Below are positions 43,190 to 49,664 of a DNA stretch of 49,664 nt, piece by piece. This DNA comes from Bacillota bacterium. Lineage in GTDB: Bacteria > Bacillota > Clostridia > Clostridiales > Clostridiaceae. The translations under genes and the position numbers were made by a program. Position 1 is the first letter of the stretch. Each line of letters opens with the position of its first letter. The DNA is taken from the NCBI GenBank assembly GCA_023424785.1, contig JAFADP010000024.1:1-49664 (forward strand), read 5' to 3'. Below the pieces are notes generated by a model. The model saw only the letters and a list, made by a program, of their open reading frames with translations. It did not search any database and was not told where the DNA came from.

Positions 43190-44500
43190 TTATTTTTCTT
43201 CTTTTAAAATTTTATTTAATATTAGTGCTACAATTGTACCAGTTGAAATTCCTGATGAGAAAATCATTTTTAATCCTTCTGGTAATTGAGCTAAAAATTC
43301 TGGTCTAAATGTTACTCCAAGTCCTAAACCAATAGATGTTGCTATTATTAATAAATTTCTATTATTAATTTTAACAGTACTTAATGTTTTTATTCCTGCT
43401 GCTGCAATTGTTCCAAACATTACTATACCTACTCCACCTAAAACTGGTTGTGGCATAATATTTATTAATGCTGCAAATTTAGGGAAAAATCCAAGTACTA
43501 TTAATATAATTCCTGCCATTATTGCAACTGCTCTACTTGCATTCTTTGTTAATGGAATAAGACCAACATTTTGACTAAATGTTGTATTTGGAAAAGTTCC
43601 TATTGCACCTGCTATAGCACTTCCTACACCATCTGCTAATACTCCTCCCCCAATTACTTTATCACTTGCTTCAACCCTTGAAACTTGACATATTGTTGAT
43701 AAACATCCTACAGTTTCTATGGTAGTCACTATATATGCTGGAATAAATGCAATTACATATTTTAAGTTAAAGTCAACACCATACTCAAATATATTTGGAA
43801 GTGCAAACCAACTAGCCTCTTTTACTAAAGTAAAATCAACCATACCTAATGGAATACAAATTAAATATCCTATTCCCATACCAATAAGTACAGAAGCGCT
43901 ACTTACTATACCTTTTCCATATCTATTTAAGAATAAAGTTATTATTAATACTAACATTGAAATTGATACATTTCTTAAACTACCATAATCAGCTGCCCCT
44001 GAACCACCTGCTGCCCAGTCCATAGATACTGGAAGCAATGTTAATCCAATTAAACATACAACAGTACCTGTAACTAGAGGTGGGAATAATTTCATTAATG
44101 GTTTTATGAAGAAACTTAATATAATTTCTACTAACGAACCAAGTATAGTAGCTCCTACAATTCCTGGCATTCCAGCTACAGAACCTACAGTAATTGATGG
44201 TGCAACAAATGTAAAGTCAGTTCCCATAACACAAGGAACTCTTGCACCTACTCTAGTTATACCTTTTGATTGAATAACTGTTGCTACTCCTGCTGCTAAA
44301 ATACAAGCACTCATTACTGCTGTTGACATTGCACCATTAAAACCTAAAGCATTTGATATAACTAAAGGTACAGCAATAATTCCTCCAAAAGCTGCAAATA
44401 TATTTTGCAACCCTAATAAAATTTGTGATATTATACTCGGCTTATCGTTGATTCCATAAAGCAATTCATCTTCATGAAAATCTTTTTTGGTTTTTTCCAT
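43190..44500 (-). CDS. pbuX: xanthine/purine permease (NCS2 family)
   Basis: This 436-residue membrane protein has about 12-14 segments and the NCS2 signatures GLQNIFAAFGGIIAVPLVIS near residue 31, SVAGMPGIVGATILG near 107 and QNVGLIPLTKNASR near 311. It imports xanthine with protons. AGGAGG precedes the ATG. Its leader carries the purine riboswitch. Confidence 0.92.
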   Translation of the reverse strand: MEKTKKDFHEDELLYGINDKPSIISQILLGLQNIFAAFGGIIAVPLVISNALGFNGAMSTAVMSACILAAGVATVIQSKGITRVGARVPCVMGTDFTFVAPSITVGSVAGMPGIVGATILGSLVEIILSFFIKPLMKLFPPLVTGTVVCLIGLTLLPVSMDWAAGGSGAADYGSLRNVSISMLVLIITLFLNRYGKGIVSSASVLIGMGIGYLICIPLGMVDFTLVKEASWFALPNIFEYGVDFNLKYVIAFIPAYIVTTIETVGCLSTICQVSRVEASDKVIGGGVLADGVGSAIAGAIGTFPNTTFSQNVGLIPLTKNASRAVAIMAGIILIVLGFFPKFAALINIMPQPVLGGVGIVMFGTIAAAGIKTLSTVKINNRNLLIIATSIGLGLGVTFRPEFLAQLPEGLKMIFSSGISTGTIVALILNKILKEEK

Positions 44501-44568
44501 CTTTATCCTCCTTGAAGTTCATTGATTTTGATGAGCTCGTAAATGAATGGAAAAATTCTCAATATTGT

Positions 44569-44598
44569 AAAAAAATAACCTCAACATAAATGTTGAGG
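44569..44598 (-). terminator. riboswitch expression-platform terminator
   Basis: Minus-strand CCTCAACA-TTTA-TGTTGAGG followed by TTATTTTTTT. Its 5' CACCTCAA stretch competes with the CTCGTAG/GAGGTG region at the 3' side of the aptamer. Confidence 0.9.
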
Positions 44599-44636
44599 TG
44601 TAATATATCTAAAAAAATATAATCAGAGAATTTCAC

Positions 44637-44703
44637 CTCGTAGTCTGCTAATTTATGGTTAACAGCTAGAAACTTTTGGACCATATTTCCAAAACTATAC
44701 GAG
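44637..44703 (-). promoter_or_regulatory. purine riboswitch aptamer, guanine type
   Basis: On the minus strand P1 pairs CTCGTATAG with CTACGAG. The conserved core ATATGGTCCAAAAGTTTCTA, a TGTTAACCATAAATTAGCA loop and GACTACGAG all match the purine family. The specificity base before TACGAG is C, which reads guanine or hypoxanthine rather than adenine (U). It turns off xpt-pbuX when guanine is plentiful. Confidence 0.95.
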
Positions 44704-44758
44704 AACGTCATATAATACTCTGAAAGTATAACATATATTCACTACTTTAGTATAGATA

Positions 44759-45925
44759 TTATTTTACTTTATTAATAAATCTTTCAATTCTTTTCAATGC
44801 TTCTAAAATATTTTCCATTGATGAAGCATAACATGCTCTAACAAAACCTTCTCCACATTCACCAAAAGCATTACCTGGTACTACCAATACCTTTTCCTCT
44901 AACAATAACTTTTCACAAAATTCATCACTTGAAAGACCTGTAGATTTTATGCATGGAAATACATAAAATGCTCCTAATGGTTCAAAGCAATCTAGTCCTA
45001 ACTTTCTAAATCCATCAACTAATACCCTTCTTCTTCTATTATATTCTCTAACCATCTTTTTTACACTATCATCACCATTTTTTAATGCTTCTATAGCTGC
45101 ACATTGAGCTGTTGTTGGAGAACACATTATAGCATATTGATGTATTTTTTTCATTTGACTAATAAGAGCTTTATTTCCACAAATATATCCTAATCTCCAT
45201 CCAGTCATTGCATATGCTTTTGAAAATCCATTAATAACTAAAGTCTTGTCCTTTATCTCTGGAAAACTTGCTATTGATACATGATTTTCATCATAAGAAA
45301 GTTCTGCATAAATTTCATCAGAAATTACTATAACATCCTTTTTTGCTAATACCTCAACTATTGGCTTTAGCTCTTCTCTTGTCATAATAGCTCCTGTCGG
45401 ATTATTAGGGAATGGAATTATAACAACCTTTGTTCTTTCAGTAATAGCTTCTTCCAACTCTCTTGCATCAAGTTTAAAATTATTTTCTACTCTTAAATCT
45501 AAAACTTTAGGTGTAGCTCCTGTAAATGCTGTACATCCTTTATAAGCAACAAAGCTTGGTTCTGGTACTATTACTTCATCTCCTGGTCCTACTAACGCTC
45601 TTAGAGCAATATCTATACCTTCACTTCCACCAACTGTTACAATAATTTCGTCTTCTGGTGAATACTCTAAATCAAATCTTCTATATAAATATCTTGCTAT
45701 TTCTTTTCTTAACTCTATAAACCCTGCATTTGATGAATAGTGAGTATGTCCTTGCTCTAATGAATATATTCCTGCTTCTGTTACATTCCATGGAGTAACA
45801 AAATCTGGTTCTCCAACACCTAAAGATATAACATCATCCATTTCATTTATAATATCAAAATATTTTCTTATTCCTGAAGGCGGCATATTCCTCACTTCTG
45901 GTCTTATCATATTTTCTAAAATCAT
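44759..45925 (-). CDS. class I aminotransferase, AlaT/PatA-like
   Basis: This 388-residue PLP enzyme has SLGVGEPDFVTPWNV near 34, IVTVGGSEGIDIALRAL near 94, IIPFPNNPTGAIMTREEL near 168, and PLP lysine in LVINGFSKAYAMTGWRLGY near 231. The first residues RPEVRNMPPSGIRKYFDI are typical of the clostridial and bacillar group near YugH/PatA. It overlaps the Lrp gene by four bases; an Lrp plus aminotransferase pair matches Bacillus yugG-yugH (alaT). The substrate could be alanine, aspartate or an aromatic amino acid. Confidence 0.87.
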   Translation of the reverse strand: MILENMIRPEVRNMPPSGIRKYFDIINEMDDVISLGVGEPDFVTPWNVTEAGIYSLEQGHTHYSSNAGFIELRKEIARYLYRRFDLEYSPEDEIIVTVGGSEGIDIALRALVGPGDEVIVPEPSFVAYKGCTAFTGATPKVLDLRVENNFKLDARELEEAITERTKVVIIPFPNNPTGAIMTREELKPIVEVLAKKDVIVISDEIYAELSYDENHVSIASFPEIKDKTLVINGFSKAYAMTGWRLGYICGNKALISQMKKIHQYAIMCSPTTAQCAAIEALKNGDDSVKKMVREYNRRRRVLVDGFRKLGLDCFEPLGAFYVFPCIKSTGLSSDEFCEKLLLEEKVLVVPGNAFGECGEGFVRACYASSMENILEALKRIERFINKVK

Positions 45926-46404
45926 ATAAATATATCCTCCCTATCATCAAACTTCTCTTCTTTAAATATTGTTCCATGATCTTTATATTTCTTTAAAACA
46001 AAGTGAGTTGCTGTTCCACTTACATATTCCTGACAAGCAAGCTTGTTGGATACAAATAATGCAACCTCCTTCATTGTTTTTCCTTCTACTATTACTGATA
46101 GGTCAAAATCCCCAGAAGACATTAAATAACAAGCTTTAACTTGTGGAAACTTATATATTCTTTCTGCTACCTTATCAAAACCATCTCCTCTTTGAGGTAC
46201 AACTTTGATTTGAATAATTGCAGTAATCATTTCTCTTCCTGTATTTTCCCAATTTACAAGAGTTGTATATCCAGCTATTATACTCTTCTCTTCATATTCT
46301 TTTATTATTCTTCTTACTTCTTCTACAGGCATTCCTACCATTACAGCTATTTGTTCATCACTATATCTACTATTTTGCTCTAATATCTCTAGAATTTCTT
46401 CCAT
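45922..46404 (-). CDS. Lrp/AsnC-family transcriptional regulator
   Basis: This 160-residue regulator has an N-terminal helix-turn-helix (SDEQIAVMVGMPVEEVRRII) and a C-terminal RAM ligand-binding domain (ITAIIQIKVVPQRGDGF, VKACYLMSSGDFDLSVIVEG). It probably senses an amino acid and controls the aminotransferase with which it overlaps. GGAGG is seven bases before the ATG. A T-box leader precedes it. Confidence 0.92.
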   Translation of the reverse strand: MEEILEILEQNSRYSDEQIAVMVGMPVEEVRRIIKEYEEKSIIAGYTTLVNWENTGREMITAIIQIKVVPQRGDGFDKVAERIYKFPQVKACYLMSSGDFDLSVIVEGKTMKEVALFVSNKLACQEYVSGTATHFVLKKYKDHGTIFKEEKFDDREDIFI

Positions 46405-46430
46405 ATCTAATCCTCCATTACTATTTATAA

Positions 46431-46690
46431 AAATAAAAGCCTCATCCCTATGTAAGGGACGAAGCTTATGTTCCGTGGTACCACCCTAATTAAGTAAATT
46501 TCTTTACTCTCTCAGTAGAATATATAATATATTCTCCCTTTGTAACGTAAGGGACACGTTATTGCCTAATTAAGAATAATCTTAGTTCTCAGCATACGAT
46601 TCAAAGGCTGCTTCCTAAAAATGCTCCTACTAAGTTACACCACCCCTTAGCTCTCTTGAAGTAAGCATTTAAAATACTAGTCCTTATCAA
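46431..46690 (-). promoter_or_regulatory. T-box leader, specifier read as CGU (Arg)
   Basis: The minus strand shows the full T-box order: AGTA at 46678-46675, AGAGAGCTAAGGGGTGGTG in the distal stem I, CCTTTGAATCGTATGCTGAG with the specifier, the T-box AGGGTGGTACCACGG (46487-46473), and a terminator pairing AAGCTTCGTCCCT with AGGGATGAGGCTT before TTTTATTTTT. By the usual GAA-N-codon-A layout the codon is CGU at 46598-46596, which means tRNA-Arg. The leader senses uncharged tRNA and lets the Lrp/aminotransferase operon be read. Confidence 0.88.
46437..46467 (-). terminator. T-box terminator
   Basis: CGTCCCT and AGGGATG arms, extended by AAGCTT/AGGCTT with G-U pairs, precede a U-rich tail. It is exclusive with the antiterminator that contains the T-box. 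Confidence 0.88.
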
Positions 46691-46716
46691 TATCTTTATA
46701 TTTTTAATTATTTATT

Positions 46717-46745
46717 ACTATATACCATTCTTTCTAACAAGTCAA
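46717..46745 (-). promoter_or_regulatory. sigma-A promoter of the T-box operon
   Basis: Minus strand TTGACT (46745-46740), a 17-base spacer and TATAGT (46722-46717), giving a start near 46710, just before stem I of the T-box. Confidence 0.8.
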
Positions 46746-46751
46746 TTAAAA

Positions 46752-47936
46752 TTACTTAAATTCTTCTGCAAGCTTTGTAAATGCATCAAGAGATTTTTCT
46801 ATTTTATCATAGCTTATGCAGTATGATAGTCTAAAATAACCTGGACATCCAAAAGATGAACCTGGAACTATTAATAAATTATATTTTTTAGCTGCTTTAG
46901 CAAATTCTTTATCATCATCAATTAATGCTTTTGGGAAAAGATAGAATGCTCCCTCTGGCTTTACACACTCAAATCCTAAGTTTATTAAGTGATTATATAA
47001 TAAATCCCTATTTTTCTTATATATGTTTACATCTACCTCTGCCCCTAAAGTTCTTGCTATAACTCTTTGGAATAATGAAGGTGCATTTACAAATCCTAAT
47101 ATTCTGTTAGCTACATTTAAAGCTTGAATAACACAATCAAAGTCATCCATTTCACTATTTACAACTATATATCCTATTCTTTCTCCTGGAAGAGATAGTG
47201 ATTTACTATATGAATATCCTATAAATGAATTCTTATGATAGTTTAATAAATAAGGTACTTCTACACCATCATATACTAATTCCTTATAAGGTTCATCAGA
47301 TATAAGGTAAATACTTGTTCCGTACTCTGCTTCTTTCTTCTTAATAACTTTAGCCATTTTCTTTAATGATTCATCACTATAAATTACTCCTGTTGGATTA
47401 TTTGGAGTATTTATTATTATAGCTTTAGTTTTTTCTGTAATACTTTTTTCTAATTCTTCTACATCTGGTTGGAATGTTTCCTTATTAGATTGTACAACTA
47501 CTAACTTACCGTTAAAGTTTGATACATAATTTGCATATTCACCAAAGAATGGAGCTATTACTATTACTTCATCTTCTGGATTAAGTAATGTTTTAAGTAT
47601 TACATTTAATCCACCTGCTGCACCACAAGTCATAATTATATTATCTTTTGTTAAATTAGTATTATTCTTTTTATTTATAAATTCTGCTATTTCACTTCTT
47701 ACATCTTCATAACCTGAATTATTCATATAACCATGAACTAAGTTTTGAGGTTCTTCATTAATTATATCTATAATTGCTTTCTTTATTTCTTCTGGTGGTT
47801 CTACATTAGGATTTCCTAAACTATAGTCAAAAACGTTCTCCTCACCATATATTGCTGATAATTTTTTTCCTTCTTCAAACATTGCTCTTATAATAGAACT
47901 ATTTTCTATTAAAGTTTTCATTTTTTCTGAAATCAT
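46752..47936 (-). CDS. class I aminotransferase (second, AspAT-like)
   Basis: This 394-residue PLP enzyme has FDYSLGNPNVEPPEEI near 36, MTCGAAGGLNVILKTLL near 102, IINTPNNPTGVIYSDESL near 168, and PLP lysine in IGYSYSKSLSLPGERIGY near 238. It is distinct from the 44759-45925 enzyme, with a different N-terminal and lysine region. I chose the ATG at 47936, since a TTG at 47954 lies before the GAGGAG site. It is followed by the T-box promoter with no terminator seen. The substrate is not clear. Confidence 0.85.
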   Translation of the reverse strand: MISEKMKTLIENSSIIRAMFEEGKKLSAIYGEENVFDYSLGNPNVEPPEEIKKAIIDIINEEPQNLVHGYMNNSGYEDVRSEIAEFINKKNNTNLTKDNIIMTCGAAGGLNVILKTLLNPEDEVIVIAPFFGEYANYVSNFNGKLVVVQSNKETFQPDVEELEKSITEKTKAIIINTPNNPTGVIYSDESLKKMAKVIKKKEAEYGTSIYLISDEPYKELVYDGVEVPYLLNYHKNSFIGYSYSKSLSLPGERIGYIVVNSEMDDFDCVIQALNVANRILGFVNAPSLFQRVIARTLGAEVDVNIYKKNRDLLYNHLINLGFECVKPEGAFYLFPKALIDDDKEFAKAAKKYNLLIVPGSSFGCPGYFRLSYCISYDKIEKSLDAFTKLAEEFK

Positions 47937-47962
47937 TATTGCTACTCCTCTCAATATATTAA

Positions 47963-48388
47963 TTAATCTCTTGACTTACCATATAATCCTTTTAAAGTTA
48001 GCCCTACTCCAGCTGCTGTCATTCCATACATCATAATAGAAGTAAATAAATCAGTTCTTCTAAATCTTATTTCAAGGCCCATTAATATTCCCACTAATAT
48101 AATAGCTAAGCCTATTATTACAAAAAGCCATCCTAGTATGGAATTATCACTAAAAAACAAAATCATAATTCCTATAATTAATGGAAGTAATACCACTCCT
48201 GTAGGAAAGTTATTCATAAAACTAAACCATCCACCAAATCTAAATCCTGTAGTAACATCAGTATTTTTAAAAATCATAAATGCTCCTACACAAAATACTA
48301 CTATTCCTATAAAGAAAGTTAATGCATCTCCTCTTTCTTTATTTCTTTTATCTAGCTTATCTGACATTTCATCCATTTTCTTTTTCAT
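47963..48388 (-). CDS. small four-segment membrane protein
   Basis: This 141-residue protein has a charged start (MKKKMDEMSDKLDKRNKERG) and four membrane segments at about 22-42, 63-80, 83-103 and 113-133. I do not recognise a family. It lies 26 bases before the aminotransferase gene and may share its transcript. A TGGTATAAT extended -10 element lies about 35 bases upstream of the start. Confidence 0.78.
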   Translation of the reverse strand: MKKKMDEMSDKLDKRNKERGDALTFFIGIVVFCVGAFMIFKNTDVTTGFRFGGWFSFMNNFPTGVVLLPLIIGIMILFFSDNSILGWLFVIIGLAIILVGILMGLEIRFRRTDLFTSIMMYGMTAAGVGLTLKGLYGKSRD

Positions 48389-48416
48389 ATATATCCCCCC
48401 AAATTCCCATATGTTT

Positions 48417-48425
48417 ATTATACCA
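48417..48425 (-). promoter_or_regulatory. extended -10 promoter candidate
   Basis: Minus-strand TGGTATAAT, placed between the decarboxylase stop and the membrane-protein gene; no clear -35 box. Confidence 0.5.
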
Positions 48426-48437
48426 AAACTTTTTCAA

Positions 48438-49664
48438 TTAATTAGTTTTTATAACTTTTATTTTACCATTTTTTATACCTAAAACTGTATTACCGCTTTT
48501 TAAATAGCTATTTATATCATCAATTAACTCTTTAGTTAAAACTTCACCACAAGATATTATTGGAATACCTGGCGGATAAGGAACTATAGCCTCTTTTAAT
48601 ATTCTTCCTTCTCCTTCTTCTAATAAACATAATTCATATTCAAAATTAAAAACTTCCCATGGCTCTAACTTTTTAGTTGGAATACCTTTTCTAAAACTAA
48701 CACTTTCTACATCATCCTTTAGTATTTCAATATTTAGCTCATTAATAGTACTATATAATTTGCTTAAACCTTCTTCACAATTAGAATATGATAACAGTAA
48801 TACAACTCCTGAAGAAAAACTCATTTCTGCTTGTATATTTTTTTCTCTTAGATAATCTAGCAGTTTATTACCACTATATCCCTTAGGTAAAACAATTAAA
48901 TATCTTGATTTATCTATTTCATAGTTATCTGGTAAATCTTTATTGTCTACAAGCTTTACTTTACCTAAATTATTAATCTTATCTTTATAACATTCACTAA
49001 TTTCTATTAGTTTATTATAATCTTCTTCTCCATACTTCTCTAAATAATATCTAGCATAATCTAGAGATGCCATAATTAAATATGATGGGGAAGTAGTCAT
49101 AAAAGCACTTATAAAAAATTCTGATTTTTCATTTTCATCATTAACAAATAAAAATGATCCCCCTGTTAATGCTGGCAATGTTTTATGAGCACTACATATT
49201 ACATAATCGCCATAACTAGCCATAGATATTGGAAGCTTATCTGTTATTCCATAATGAGCACCATGAGCTTCATCTATAATTACTTTTAACCCCTTTTCTT
49301 TCATATCTAAAACTATTTCTTTTATATCATAAGAGATGCCAAAATAATTAGGATAAGTTAATATTATCCCTTTTGGATTTTTTGTCTTTTTTAAAGCTTT
49401 GTAAATATTATTCTTATTTGGTGGTAAGAAATATCCATCCTCACATATTACAGGCTCAATATATGTAACTTTTAATTTTCTTAAAATTAAACCATTATAT
49501 ACAGCTCTATGACAATTTCTCTCTACTAATACTTCATCACCTTCTTCAAAGGCTGAAAAAATAGATGATAAAATTCCTCCAGTACTTCCATTAACAATGA
49601 AATACGCTTTTTTACATCCATATAAATTTCTTAATTTTTCTTGAGCTTCTTTAATTACTCCTTC
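48438..49664 (-). CDS. Orn/Lys/Arg decarboxylase, 5' end cut by the window
   Basis: The frame is open from the window edge to 48438, giving at least 408 residues. It shows the family's AYFIVNGSTGGILSSIFSAF, DEVLVERNCHRAVYNGLIL, VIIDEAHGAHYG and the PLP lysine in CSAHKTLPALTGGSFLF. The C-terminal domain includes EAIVPYPPGIPIISCGE. The size fits the short gram-positive type (SpeA/YaaO-like, about 480 residues). It would decarboxylate arginine or lysine for polyamine synthesis. An internal ATG at 49304 is not the start because the family match continues upstream of it. Confidence 0.9.
   Translation of the reverse strand, partial: EGVIKEAQEKLRNLYGCKKAYFIVNGSTGGILSSIFSAFEEGDEVLVERNCHRAVYNGLILRKLKVTYIEPVICEDGYFLPPNKNNIYKALKKTKNPKGIILTYPNYFGISYDIKEIVLDMKEKGLKVIIDEAHGAHYGITDKLPISMASYGDYVICSAHKTLPALTGGSFLFVNDENEKSEFFISAFMTTSPSYLIMASLDYARYYLEKYGEEDYNKLIEISECYKDKINNLGKVKLVDNKDLPDNYEIDKSRYLIVLPKGYSGNKLLDYLREKNIQAEMSFSSGVVLLLSYSNCEEGLSKLYSTINELNIEILKDDVESVSFRKGIPTKKLEPWEVFNFEYELCLLEEGEGRILKEAIVPYPPGIPIISCGEVLTKELIDDINSYLKSGNTVLGIKNGKIKVIKTN

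Noticed and set aside
48438..49304. A complete decarboxylase starting at 49304
   Set aside because: The same frame continues to the window edge with strong family motifs, so the ATG at 49304 is internal.

Overview
The window is AT-rich DNA from a low-GC Gram-positive. The gene content points to Clostridium sensu stricto: MinCDE beside RodA, PBP2 and MreBCD, a SpoIVFB-like protease, a type III glutamine synthetase, DapL-type lysine synthesis, and T-box and purine riboswitch leaders. No organism name can be read from the sequence. All but two recognised genes are on the minus strand, so most operons read from high to low coordinates. No tRNA, rRNA, CRISPR array or insertion sequence was seen.

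Region by region. 1-2970 is the decayed end of a type VII secretion (WXG/LXG) effector locus: four small helical or chaperone-like genes, an effector gene with two frameshifts that ends after its pre-toxin domain, an intact colicin-DNase-type immunity gene, and an endonuclease V fragment. 3234-8147 holds a C_GCAxxG_C_C protein, a GntR/ABC transporter operon with a clear operator, a TRM11-like methyltransferase and a plus-strand gene of unknown function. 8190-12806 has a two-component system co-transcribed with a lipoprotein, beside an LRR cell-wall protein.

12936-30358 is the conserved growth and division block: cca, rng, two linked radical-SAM genes, a spoIVFA/spoIVFB-like pair, rodA, minEDC, mrdA, mreDCB, radC, maf and a SPOR protein. 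30520-33638 has a DUF1846 protein and a MATE exporter.

33721-42561 is a nitrogen and amino-acid block. A GXGXG-domain gene, glnA, an ANTAR antiterminator (nitR-like), dapF, pyrG and probably dapL form one minus-strand unit. glnN (type III glutamine synthetase) diverges from it. Both divergent promoters produce a leader that begins almost at once with a short hairpin carrying the same AAAGGC hexaloop. In each, the loop bases are also the 5' arm of an intrinsic terminator. This is the most interesting signal in the window, because it implies that the ANTAR protein encoded in the operon controls both glutamine synthetases by antitermination.

42603-49664 holds xpt-pbuX under a guanine-type riboswitch, an Lrp/aminotransferase operon under a T-box whose specifier reads as CGU (Arg), a second aminotransferase, a small membrane protein and the end of an Orn/Lys/Arg decarboxylase gene cut by the window edge.
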